A stretch of 44,092 nucleotides of DNA. Origin: Rubrivivax sp. GTDB lineage: Bacteria > Pseudomonadota > Gammaproteobacteria > Burkholderiales > Burkholderiaceae_C. A program made the position numbers and the translations under genes. Shown here piece by piece: positions 35,971 through 43,911 of the stretch (positions are counted from its first letter, which is position 1; every line of letters begins with the position of its first letter). A model generated the notes under the pieces. The model was not told the DNA's origin, ran no database searches, and saw nothing but the letters and a program-made list of their open reading frames with translations. The stretch lies in the NCBI GenBank assembly GCA_024641945.1, contig JAHECD010000026.1, positions 1 to 44,092 on the forward strand. The letters are read 5' to 3'.

Positions 35971-36852
35971 ATGAGCACTGCGCCCGCCGCCCGCCACTAC
36001 GAGAGCGTCTTCCGCCCCGGCCTGTTCGCCGGCCAGGTGCACTGGGTCACCGGTGGCGGCAGCGGCATCGGCCGCTGTGTCGCACACGAACTCGCGTCGC
36101 TGGGCGCGCACGTCGTCATCAGCGGCCGCACGCAAGACAAGCTCGACCGCGTGGCCGCCGAGATCGCCGAAGACGGCGGCCGGTGCGACACCGTCGCGTT
36201 CGACATCCGCGACGAAGAGGCGGTGAAGGCCGGCGTGGCGGCGGTGGTCGCGCGCCACGGCCCGGTCGCGGGGCTGGTCAACAACGCCGGCGGGCAGTTT
36301 CCCGCCCCGCTGATGATGATCAGCAAGAAGGGCTTCGACGCCGTGGTCTCGAACAACCTGACCGGCGGCTTCCTGATGATGCGCGAGGTCTTCAACCAGT
36401 GCATGCAAAAACACGGCGGAGCCATCGTCAACATGACCGCCGACTTCCGCAACGGCATGCCCGGCATGGGGCACTCGGGTGCCGCGCGGGCCGGCATGGG
36501 CAACCTCACGCAGACGGCCGCCTTCGAATGGGCCCATGCGGGCGTGCGGGTGAACGCCGTCGCGCCCGGCTGGGTCGCGTCCAGCGGCATGGACACCTAC
36601 GGCGGCGCGATGAAGGCGCTCATCCCGACGCTGCGCCAGCACGTCCCGCTGCGCCGACTGGCCACCGAGGCTGAAGTCAGCGCAGCCATCGTCTTCCTGC
36701 TCGGCCCCGGCGCGTCGTTCGTCACCGGCGTCACGTTGCAGGTCGACGGCGCGGCGTCGCTCGGCAGCGAGATCTTTCCGCTCGGCACGGCATCCGCCTC
36801 GGTGCCGTTCAACGGTTTCCACCGCGCCGTCACGCCCGAGGTGCTGAAGTAG
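35971..36852 (+). CDS. SDR family oxidoreductase, peroxisomal enoyl-CoA reductase (PECR)-like
   Basis: This 293-residue short-chain dehydrogenase/reductase has the cofactor loop VTGGGSGIGRCVAHELA (from about residue 26) and LVNNAGGQF. The classical catalytic Tyr-x-x-x-Lys is absent: the corresponding region reads GHSGAARAGMGNLTQTAAFEWA. This is the arrangement of trans-2-enoyl-CoA and 2,4-dienoyl-CoA reductases (human PECR has an almost identical HSGAARAG stretch). The C-terminus FVTGVTLQVDGAASL is standard. It is probably an NADPH-dependent reductase of an unsaturated acyl-CoA. It is the first gene of the rightward operon, and its stop overlaps the next start by one base (TAGTG). Confidence 0.9.
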   Translation: MSTAPAARHYESVFRPGLFAGQVHWVTGGGSGIGRCVAHELASLGAHVVISGRTQDKLDRVAAEIAEDGGRCDTVAFDIRDEEAVKAGVAAVVARHGPVAGLVNNAGGQFPAPLMMISKKGFDAVVSNNLTGGFLMMREVFNQCMQKHGGAIVNMTADFRNGMPGMGHSGAARAGMGNLTQTAAFEWAHAGVRVNAVAPGWVASSGMDTYGGAMKALIPTLRQHVPLRRLATEAEVSAAIVFLLGPGASFVTGVTLQVDGAASLGSEIFPLGTASASVPFNGFHRAVTPEVLK

Positions 36853-38468
36853 TGCCGGCACTGACCAGCCGCGTCGACACGCGCTCGCCCGCCTTCGCGG
36901 CGAATGCCGCCCGGATGCAGCAGCGGCTGGACGAGGTGCTCGCGCTGCAGGCGCGCGTGGTCGAAGAATCGGCGTCCAAGGCTGCGCGCTTCGAAGAGCG
37001 CGGCCAGTTGCTGCCGCGCGAGCGCGTAGCCCGCCTGCTCGACCGCGGGAGCGATTTTCTCGAACTGAGCCCGCTCGCCGGGCTGGGCATGCACGACGAC
37101 GACGGCCGCAAGAGCGTGCAGGGTGGCGGCTCCATCGTCGGCATCGGCGTGGTCGCGGGCAAACGTGTGCTGGTATCGGCCAGCGACAGCGGCATCAAGG
37201 GCGGCACGGTCGCACCGATGGGGCTGAAGAAGGCCTTGCGCGCGCAGGAGCTCGCGCGCGAGAACAGGCTGCCGCTGATCGCGCTGGTGGAGTCCGGCGG
37301 CGCCAACCTGATGTACCAGGCCGAGATCTTCGTCGACGGCGGGCGCACGTTCGCCAACCAGGCGCGGCTGTCGGCCGCCGGCATCCCGCAGATCGCCGTC
37401 GTGCACGGCCCGTCCACCGCGGGCGGCGCCTACCTGCCGGGCCTGAGCGACTACGTGGTGCTGGTGCGCGGGCGCTCGAGCATCTACCTGGCGGGCCCGC
37501 CGTTGGTCAAGGCGGCCATCGGCGAGGACGCAAGCGACGAGGAACTCGGCGGTGCACGGATGCACGCCGAAGTCACGGGCCTCGGCGAATACCTCGCCGA
37601 AGACGATGCGCATGCCATCGCCGTCACGCGCGACCTGATGGACAAGCTCGAATGGCCGCCCGCGCACGCCGCCGCCGTGCCGACGCCGCCCGCGCCGCAT
37701 TTCGACGCCGCCGAACTGATGGGCCTGGTGCCCGCCGACGAGCGCGAGCCTTACGACGTACGCGAGGTCGTCGCGCGGCTCGTCGACGGCTCGGACTTCC
37801 TCGAATTCAAGGCCGCCTATGCCGCCGACACGGTCTGCGGCCATGCCCGGCTGCACGGCCACCGCATCGGCATCGTCGGCAACAACGGGCCGATCCAGCC
37901 CGCCGGGTCGACCAAGGCGGCGCAGTTCATCCAGCTGTGCGACCAGTCGGGCACGCCGCTCGTCTTCCTGCAGAACACCACCGGCTACATGGTCGGCAAG
38001 GCGGCCGAGCAGGCCGGCGCCATCAAGCACGGCAGCAAGATGATCCAGGCGGTGGCAAATGCGCGTGTGCCGCGCTTCACCGTCGTGCTCGGCGGCAGCT
38101 ACGGCGCCGGCAACTACGGCATGTGCGGGCGCGGTTTCGACCCGCGCTTCATCTTCAGCTGGCCGAGCGCGCGCACCGCCGTGATGGGCGGCGCGCAGGC
38201 GGCCCAGGTGATGGACATCGTCAACCGCGCCAAGCTCGAGCGCCAGGGGCTGCCGGCCAACGACGAGGCGCTGGCGGCGATGAGCGACCTGCTGCGCAAG
38301 CGCCTCGACGCCGAATCGGCCGCGCTCTTCGGCACCGCGCGGCTGTGGGACGACGGCATCATCGACCCGCGGGACACACGCCGCATCCTCGGCCTGTGCC
38401 TGGCGATCGCCGCCGAGGGCGACGCGCACACGCTGCGCCCCAACACCTTCGGCGTCGCCCGACTCTGA
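36852..38468 (+). CDS. Acyl-CoA carboxylase carboxyltransferase subunit (MCC/GCC beta type)
   Basis: This 538-residue carboxyltransferase of the biotin-dependent acyl-CoA carboxylases begins LTSRVDTRSPAFAANAARM, like methylcrotonyl-CoA and geranyl-CoA carboxylase beta subunits, and has QLLPRERVARLLDRGSDFLEL. The N-lobe has ALVESGGANLMYQAEIF and GPSTAGGAYLPGLSDYVV. The C-lobe has GNNGPIQPAGSTKAAQF, FLQNTTGYMVG and VLGGSYGAGNYGMCGRGFDP, with WPSARTAVMGGAQAA. It starts with GTG at 36852, overlapping the SDR stop. Its partner subunit is encoded at 40561-42450. MCC and GCC carboxylate the gamma carbon of 3-methyl-2-enoyl-CoAs, so the substrate is probably a beta-branched unsaturated acyl-CoA. Confidence 0.93.
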   Translation: MPALTSRVDTRSPAFAANAARMQQRLDEVLALQARVVEESASKAARFEERGQLLPRERVARLLDRGSDFLELSPLAGLGMHDDDGRKSVQGGGSIVGIGVVAGKRVLVSASDSGIKGGTVAPMGLKKALRAQELARENRLPLIALVESGGANLMYQAEIFVDGGRTFANQARLSAAGIPQIAVVHGPSTAGGAYLPGLSDYVVLVRGRSSIYLAGPPLVKAAIGEDASDEELGGARMHAEVTGLGEYLAEDDAHAIAVTRDLMDKLEWPPAHAAAVPTPPAPHFDAAELMGLVPADEREPYDVREVVARLVDGSDFLEFKAAYAADTVCGHARLHGHRIGIVGNNGPIQPAGSTKAAQFIQLCDQSGTPLVFLQNTTGYMVGKAAEQAGAIKHGSKMIQAVANARVPRFTVVLGGSYGAGNYGMCGRGFDPRFIFSWPSARTAVMGGAQAAQVMDIVNRAKLERQGLPANDEALAAMSDLLRKRLDAESAALFGTARLWDDGIIDPRDTRRILGLCLAIAAEGDAHTLRPNTFGVARL

Positions 38469-38530
38469 CACGCGCCGCGACACTGCCTTCGACACCTCAC
38501 CCCGACACCGCACCCTGAAGAGGACGCCCG

Positions 38531-39682
38531 ATGAAGTTCACGCCCGAACATCGCCAGATCGAGGACACGGTGATCAAGTTCGTCGACAAGGAGATCAACC
38601 CCTTCGTGGACACGTGGGAGGCGGCCGAGCAGTTCCCCGCGCACGAGGTCTTCAAGAAACTCGGCAACCTCGGCCTGCTGGGCCTGAAATACCCCGAGGA
38701 ATACGGCGGCGCCGGCCTCGACTTCAGCTACTCGATGGTGATGGCCGAGGCGCTGGGGCAGTGCCGGTGCGGCGGGGTGCCGATGGCGATCGGCGTGCAG
38801 ACCGACATGGCGACGCCGGCGCTGGCGCGTTTCGGCTCCGACGAACTGCGCAAGGAATACCTCGCGCCGACCATTGCCGGCGACTTCGTGGCCTGCCTCG
38901 GCGTGAGCGAGCCCGGCGGCGGCTCCGACGTGGCCGCGCTCAAGACCAGCGCCCGCACCGAAGGCGGCGACTACGTCATCAACGGCAGCAAGATGTGGAT
39001 CACCAACGGCCTGCAGGCCGACTGGTGCTGCCTGCTGGCCAACACCAGCGACGGCGCGCCGCACAAGAACAAGAGCCTGATCGTCGTGCCGATGGACGCC
39101 GCCGGCATCACGAAGCAGAAGATCCGCAAGATCGGCATGGATTCGTCCGACACCGCGCAGCTCTTCTTCGACCACGTGCGTGTGCCGCGGCGCAACCTCA
39201 TCGGGCAGGAAGGCATCGGCTTCACGCTGCAGATGCTGCAGTTCCAGGAAGAGCGGCTGTACGGCGCGGCGGGCTCGCTGCGCAGCCTGGACCGTCTGAT
39301 CGACCAGACCATCGAATACACACGCCAGCGCAAAGCGTTCGGCAAGAGCGTGCTCGACAACCAGGTGGTGCACTACCGGCTGGCCGAACTGCGCACCGAG
39401 GTCGAGGCGTTGCGGGCACTGACCTACCGCGCGGTCGAGCTCTACGTCTCGGGCAAGGACGTCACCCGTCTGGCTTCGATGGCCAAGCTCAAATGCGGGC
39501 GACTGAACCGCGAGGTGGCCGACAGCTGCCTGCAATACTGGGGCGGCATGGGTTTCACGGCCGACAATCCGGCGTCGCAGGCCTTCCGCGACGGGCGCCT
39601 CATCTCCATCGGCGGCGGCGCCGACGAGGTCATGCTGGGCATCATCTGCAAACTCGAAGGCACTTTGCCGGGCAAGGGGTAG
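38531..39682 (+). CDS. Acyl-CoA dehydrogenase, citronellyl-CoA dehydrogenase (AtuD)-like
   Basis: This 383-residue flavoprotein has LGVSEPGGGSDVAALKT and VINGSKMWITNGLQADW as FAD/substrate motifs. FQEERLYGAAGSLRSLDRLI lies where helix-G-type enzymes place their catalytic Glu. The C-terminal arm RLISIGGGADEVMLGIICKL lacks the YEGTNEI motif and is typical of AtuD-like enzymes of acyclic terpene breakdown. Placed between the two carboxylase subunits' genes, it probably forms the 2-enoyl-CoA that the carboxylase uses. GAAGAGGACG gives the ribosome binding site before the ATG. The 62 bases before it hold no gene. Confidence 0.92.
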   Translation: MKFTPEHRQIEDTVIKFVDKEINPFVDTWEAAEQFPAHEVFKKLGNLGLLGLKYPEEYGGAGLDFSYSMVMAEALGQCRCGGVPMAIGVQTDMATPALARFGSDELRKEYLAPTIAGDFVACLGVSEPGGGSDVAALKTSARTEGGDYVINGSKMWITNGLQADWCCLLANTSDGAPHKNKSLIVVPMDAAGITKQKIRKIGMDSSDTAQLFFDHVRVPRRNLIGQEGIGFTLQMLQFQEERLYGAAGSLRSLDRLIDQTIEYTRQRKAFGKSVLDNQVVHYRLAELRTEVEALRALTYRAVELYVSGKDVTRLASMAKLKCGRLNREVADSCLQYWGGMGFTADNPASQAFRDGRLISIGGGADEVMLGIICKLEGTLPGKG

Positions 39683-39685
39683 GAC

Positions 39686-40525
39686 ATGAACAAGGCAGGG
39701 ACCGACTACGAAACGATCCTCGTCCGCCGCGACGCCGGGGTGATGCACATCACGCTGAACCGGCCGCAGGTGCGCAACGCGATGACCATGGCGATGGTGC
39801 GCGAACTCAAGACCGCGCTCGCCGATGCGCAGATCAACGGCGGCGTGCGTGTCATCGTGCTGCGCGGCGCCGGCGGGCACTTCTGTTCCGGCGCCGACAT
39901 CAACGACATGGCGGCCGCACGCGCGCGCGCCGCGCAGGCCGACGACCGAGACCGACACGTCGAGCCCGCGCCGGACCCGATGGCCGAGGTCAATTCGCGC
40001 TTCGGCGAACTCTGCGTCGCCTATGCGGGCACCGGCATCGCCACCGTGGCGGTGCTCGAGGGCTCGGTGATGGGTGGCGGCTTCGGGCTGGCCTGCGTGG
40101 CCGATGTGGCCATCGCCTCGCAGGACGTGTCCTTCAGGCTGCCCGAGACGTCCCTCGGCTTCGTGCCGGCACAGGTCGCGCCATTCCTCATCGAGCGGCT
40201 GGGCTACTCCGAGGCCAAGCGCCTGGCGGTCACCGGCGGGCGCATCGATGCCACACAGGCGCTCGCGCTGCGGCTCGTGCATGGCGTGTACGCCCCTGAC
40301 GCGCTCGACGCCGCGCTGCGCAGCACGCTCGACGAGATCCTGCTCTGCGCGCCCGGCGCGGTGGCGGCCACGAAGACGCTGCTGGCGCAAGCCCGCTTCA
40401 TGCCGTCGTCGGCGTTGATCGGCACCGCCGCTGCGGCGTTTTCGCGCTCGGCACACGGGCCCGAAGGGACCGAAGGCGCGAACGCCTTCCTCGAAAAGCG
40501 CAAGCCCAAATGGGTGCCGAAGTGA
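39686..40525 (+). CDS. Enoyl-CoA hydratase/isomerase family protein (AtuE-like)
   Basis: This 279-residue crotonase-fold protein has the oxyanion-hole segment GHFCSGADINDM and a second loop in GSVMGGGFGLACVADVAIA. In crotonase the second loop carries a catalytic Glu (GGGxELA); here Gly134 replaces it, while the other catalytic Glu is kept as Glu154 in RLPETSLGFVPA. This pattern recalls isohexenylglutaconyl-CoA hydratase AtuE, the step after geranyl-CoA carboxylase. It therefore probably hydrates the carboxylated unsaturated CoA. The gene starts three bases after the dehydrogenase stop. Confidence 0.9.
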   Translation: MNKAGTDYETILVRRDAGVMHITLNRPQVRNAMTMAMVRELKTALADAQINGGVRVIVLRGAGGHFCSGADINDMAAARARAAQADDRDRHVEPAPDPMAEVNSRFGELCVAYAGTGIATVAVLEGSVMGGGFGLACVADVAIASQDVSFRLPETSLGFVPAQVAPFLIERLGYSEAKRLAVTGGRIDATQALALRLVHGVYAPDALDAALRSTLDEILLCAPGAVAATKTLLAQARFMPSSALIGTAAAAFSRSAHGPEGTEGANAFLEKRKPKWVPK

Positions 40526-40560
40526 CCTTGCCGCGCACCCGCTGAGCACCGCGGCCCGAC

Positions 40561-42450
40561 ATGCACAAGATCCTGATCGCGAACCGCGGCGAGATCGCCT
40601 GCCGCGTGATCCGCACCGCGCGCCGGCTCGGCTACCGCACGGTGGCGGTCTACAGCGACGCGGATGCCGGTGCGCTGCACGTCGCGCAGGCCGACGAGGC
40701 GGTGTGCATCGGCGCGGCGCCGGCAGCCGCGTCCTACCTGAATGCCCAGGCGCTGCTCGACGCCGCGCGGCGCACCGGCGCCGATGCGCTGCACCCGGGT
40801 TACGGCTTCCTGTCCGAGCGGGCCGACTTTGCGCAGGCTTGCATGGATGCGGGGCTCGTCTTCATCGGTCCGCCGGCCGACGCCATCCGCGCGATGGGCG
40901 ACAAGGCCGGCGCCAAGCGCCGCATGTTGCAGGCCGGCGTGCCGTGTGCACCGGGTTATCTGGGCGAGGACCAGGACGACGAGCGCATGCTCGACGAAGC
41001 ACGCCGCCTGGGCCTGCCGCTGCTCGTCAAGGCCGTGGCCGGCGGCGGCGGTCGCGGCATGCGGCTCGTTCATGAGCTGGCGGACCTGCCGACCGCACTG
41101 GCCGGCGCACGGCGCGAGGCGCAGGCTGCCTTCGGCAACGGCACGCTGATGCTCGAACGGCTGATCGACGGTGCACGCCACATCGAGATCCAGGTGTTTG
41201 CCGACGCGCACGGCAACGTCGTGCATCTGGGCGAGCGCGACTGCACGGCGCAGCGCCGGCGTCAGAAGGTGATCGAGGAATCGCCCTCGCCCATCGTCGA
41301 TGCGCCGTTGCGCGCGGCGATGGGTGCCGCGGCAATGGCGGCAGCGCGGGCCGTGGGCTACCGCGGCGCGGGCACGGTGGAATTCATCGTCGATGCCGAC
41401 CTGCGTTATCACTTCCTGGAGATGAATACCCGCCTGCAGGTGGAACACCCGGTCACCGAATGCGTCACGGGCCTGGACCTCGTCGAATGGCAGATGCGCG
41501 TGGCCGCGGGCGAGCCGCTGCCGCTGAAGCAGGAGGACATCCGGCTGACGGGCCATGCCATCGAGGCCCGCCTGTATGCCGAAGACCCGTACGACGGCTG
41601 GGCGCCACAGACCGGCCGCATCGTGGGCTGGACGCCGGTGCGTGCCGGCGTGCGCATCGACCACGGTATCGCCATCGGCACCGAGGTCACGCCGCACTAC
41701 GACGCGATGCTGGCCAAGTTCATCGTGCACGGTACCGATCGCGCTGACGCGGTGCGCCGCCTGACGCGCGCGCTCGACGACGTGCCCCTGCTCGGCCCCG
41801 CCACCAACGGCCGCTTTCTGCGTGACCTGGTGAACCATCCGCAGTTCACCGCCGCCACGCTGACGACCACGCGGCTCGACGAGTGGGCCGCCACGGTCGA
41901 GCCGCCGCTCCGGCGCCCACCAGTGCCCGATGCAGCGTGGCGCCTCGCCGCCGCCCTGCGCGCCGGGCCGGCCGGCTGGCGGCCCGCCAGCGTGGCCGGC
42001 TTCGACCTCACGCTCAACTGCGAGGGCGAATCGCGCACGATGCGCGCGCCGGTGCCAGGCGTCGAGATCGTCTCGCAGGACGGCGGCCTGTTGCGTGCCG
42101 TGGTCGACGGCGTCGTGCAGCAAGGCGTCTGCGCGAACGAAGGCGACCGCGTCCACCTCGCATTGGACAGTTCGGTATTCGTCTTCGAAGAGCCCGTGCC
42201 GGGGCCGCGGACCGATCGCGCGGCGGACGCCGGTCAGGCCCGATCGCCGGTGGCCGGCGTCGTCGCGCAGTTGCTCGTCAAGGCCGGCGATACCGTCACG
42301 GCGGGCCAGCCGCTGCTGAGCGTCGAGGCGATGAAGATGGAGATGTGGCTGAATGCCGCTGCCGCCGGCACCGTGCGCCTGGTGCGTGCCGCGCCACGCG
42401 ACGTGGTCGCCGCTGGCGCCGTGCTGGTCGAGATGGACGTGGCAGCATGA
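40561..42450 (+). CDS. Acyl-CoA carboxylase biotin carboxylase / biotin carrier subunit
   Basis: This 629-residue alpha subunit carboxylates its own biotin with ATP and bicarbonate. The biotin carboxylase half begins KILIANRGEIACRVIRTA and has LHPGYGFLSERADFA, the ATP-grasp loop KAVAGGGGRGMRLV, and FLEMNTRLQVEHPVTE with catalytic residues. The BT-like middle (about 450-545) is followed by the biotin carrier domain, with biotinylated Lys592 in SVEAMKMEMW. Architecture and length fit methylcrotonyl-CoA/geranyl-CoA carboxylase alpha subunits (LiuD/AtuF-like). It lies 35 bases after the hydratase gene. Confidence 0.95.
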   Translation: MHKILIANRGEIACRVIRTARRLGYRTVAVYSDADAGALHVAQADEAVCIGAAPAAASYLNAQALLDAARRTGADALHPGYGFLSERADFAQACMDAGLVFIGPPADAIRAMGDKAGAKRRMLQAGVPCAPGYLGEDQDDERMLDEARRLGLPLLVKAVAGGGGRGMRLVHELADLPTALAGARREAQAAFGNGTLMLERLIDGARHIEIQVFADAHGNVVHLGERDCTAQRRRQKVIEESPSPIVDAPLRAAMGAAAMAAARAVGYRGAGTVEFIVDADLRYHFLEMNTRLQVEHPVTECVTGLDLVEWQMRVAAGEPLPLKQEDIRLTGHAIEARLYAEDPYDGWAPQTGRIVGWTPVRAGVRIDHGIAIGTEVTPHYDAMLAKFIVHGTDRADAVRRLTRALDDVPLLGPATNGRFLRDLVNHPQFTAATLTTTRLDEWAATVEPPLRRPPVPDAAWRLAAALRAGPAGWRPASVAGFDLTLNCEGESRTMRAPVPGVEIVSQDGGLLRAVVDGVVQQGVCANEGDRVHLALDSSVFVFEEPVPGPRTDRAADAGQARSPVAGVVAQLLVKAGDTVTAGQPLLSVEAMKMEMWLNAAAAGTVRLVRAAPRDVVAAGAVLVEMDVAA

Positions 42451-42475
42451 CCCCCTTGATCGGAAACACCGCCCG

Positions 42476-43375
42476 ATGACCGCCCTGCACCCCCCCCGCG
42501 ACAAGGCCATCCTCACCTGTGCGCTCACCGGCGTGCTCACCAACCCGATGCACCATCCCGTGCCGGTGACACCGGCGCAGATGGCGGCCGAGGCGCGCGA
42601 CGCCTTCAACGCAGGCGCCAGCGTGATGCACGTGCACGTGCGCCAGCAGGCCGACGGCCACGGCCACCTGCCGAGCTGGGACCCCGACGTGGCGGCGAGC
42701 GTGATCGACGCGATCCGCAGCGCCTGCCCCGGCGTGATCATCAACCTGACCACCGGCGTGATCGGGCGCGACATCTCGGGTCCGCTGGCCTGCCTGCAAC
42801 GGGTGCGACCGGAGATCGCTGCCTGCAACGCCGGCAGCCTGAACTACCTGAAGATCCGCGACGACGGTGAATGGGCCTGGCCGCCGATGGTCTTCGACAA
42901 CCCGGTCAACAAGGTCCAGCAGTTTCTGGACGCGATGCGCGTCACAGGCACGCACCCCGAGTTCGAATGTTTCGACGTCGGCATCGTGCGCTCGGTGGCG
43001 ATGTACCTGAAGGCCGGCTTGTTCACCGGCGTACCGGAATACAACTTCGTCATGGGCGTGGCCAGTGGCATGCCGTGCGACGCCGATCTGCTGGCGCTGC
43101 TACCGCGCTGGATGGCGCCCGGCGCGGTGTGGCAGGCCACGCTGATCGGCCGTTCCGAGATCTGGCCCGTGCACCAGAAGACCGCCGAGATGGGCGGCAT
43201 GCTGCGCACCGGCCTGGAGGACACTTTCTACCTGCCCGATGGCACTCGCGCGCCGGGCAACGGCGCGCTGATCGAAGCGCTGGCCGCCTGTGCACAACGG
43301 GCCGGGCGCGGCGTGGCCACGCCCGCCGAGGCCCGCGCGCTGCTGGGCCTCGCGCCGGCTCCTGCGCCCGCGTGA
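42476..43375 (+). CDS. BKACE family enzyme (DUF849, beta-keto acid cleavage)
   Basis: This 299-residue TIM-barrel enzyme is of the beta-keto acid cleavage family, whose founding member Kce converts 3-keto-5-aminohexanoate and acetyl-CoA to an aminobutyryl-CoA and acetoacetate. The zinc ligands are His52 and His54 in MHVHVRQQ; ILTCALTGVLTNP at the start and CNAGSLNY, ECFDVGIVRS, FVMGVASGMPCD and MGGMLRTGLEDTFYLPDG are all family hallmarks. The family includes carnitine and many branched or amino beta-keto acids as substrates. Its place in a carboxylation operon suggests that it cleaves a beta-keto acid formed there. It starts 25 bases after the carboxylase subunit. Confidence 0.94.
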   Translation: MTALHPPRDKAILTCALTGVLTNPMHHPVPVTPAQMAAEARDAFNAGASVMHVHVRQQADGHGHLPSWDPDVAASVIDAIRSACPGVIINLTTGVIGRDISGPLACLQRVRPEIAACNAGSLNYLKIRDDGEWAWPPMVFDNPVNKVQQFLDAMRVTGTHPEFECFDVGIVRSVAMYLKAGLFTGVPEYNFVMGVASGMPCDADLLALLPRWMAPGAVWQATLIGRSEIWPVHQKTAEMGGMLRTGLEDTFYLPDGTRAPGNGALIEALAACAQRAGRGVATPAEARALLGLAPAPAPA

Positions 43376-43382
43376 CGGCCCC

Positions 43383-43874
43383 GTGACCACCACCCCGCCC
43401 GCCACGCCACGAAGCGCCGAGGAGCAGGCGCGGCTCGATGCAGCGCTGGTCGACATGTTCGAGCAGCGCATCGCCTTCAACAGCGTGCTCGGGCTGAAGG
43501 TGCTGTCGGTCAAGCCGGGCGACGTGCGCGGGCGCATCGTGATGCGGCCCGAACTCGTCGGCCACTACACCTACGGGCGGCTGCACGGCGGCGTGATCTC
43601 GGCCACGCTCGACGCCATGGGCGGCCTGGCGTTGATGGTGGCCATCGCCGAGCGCCACCCGAACGACGATACGACGCAGGTGATGCACCGGTTTGCGCGC
43701 ATGGGCACGATCGACCTGCGCGTCGACTACCTGCGCCCCGGCCTCGGCCCGCACTTCATCGCCACCGCCGAGGTCACGCGCCTGGGTGGGCGCGTCGGCT
43801 CGGTGCAGATGCGCCTGCAGGGCGAGGACGGCACGCTGATCGCCACGGGCGCCGGCGCGTACATGGTGGCCTGA
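43383..43874 (+). CDS. Hotdog-fold thioesterase (PaaI-like)
   Basis: This 163-residue protein is read from a GTG at 43383, seven bases after the BKACE stop. The hotdog helix and pocket are GHYTYGRLHGGVISATLDAMGGLALM, in which HGG and the following Asp are the thioesterase signature. The strands TIDLRVDYLRPG and HFIATAEVTRLGGRVGSVQMRL complete the fold. Such proteins release CoA from acyl-CoAs, often as a relief valve for stalled intermediates. It is the last gene of the rightward operon within the window. Confidence 0.9.
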   Translation: MTTTPPATPRSAEEQARLDAALVDMFEQRIAFNSVLGLKVLSVKPGDVRGRIVMRPELVGHYTYGRLHGGVISATLDAMGGLALMVAIAERHPNDDTTQVMHRFARMGTIDLRVDYLRPGLGPHFIATAEVTRLGGRVGSVQMRLQGEDGTLIATGAGAYMVA

Positions 43875-43895
43875 TTCGAAGCCGGGGTCGATCGG

Positions 43896-43911
43896 CCGGC
43901 AATCTTGCCGG
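43896..43911 (+). terminator. Possible hairpin at the end of the carboxylase operon
   Basis: CCGGC (43896-43900) and GCCGG (43907-43911) pair around AATCTT, 21 bases after the thioesterase stop. The stem is short and has no T run. The remaining bases to 44092 hold no gene I can support; the frames there lack recognisable protein sequence. Confidence 0.3.

Noticed and set aside
36852..38468. Assignment of the carboxylase as propionyl-CoA or acetyl-CoA carboxylase
   Set aside because: The N-terminal LTSRVDTRSPAF stretch, the subunit layout and the dehydrogenase/hydratase neighbours fit MCC/GCC-type enzymes better. A final substrate was not assigned.
38114..40549. Long minus-strand frames opposite the dehydrogenase, hydratase and carboxylase genes
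   Set aside because: Antisense shadows of genes with intact catalytic motifs; no ribosome binding sites or family similarity.
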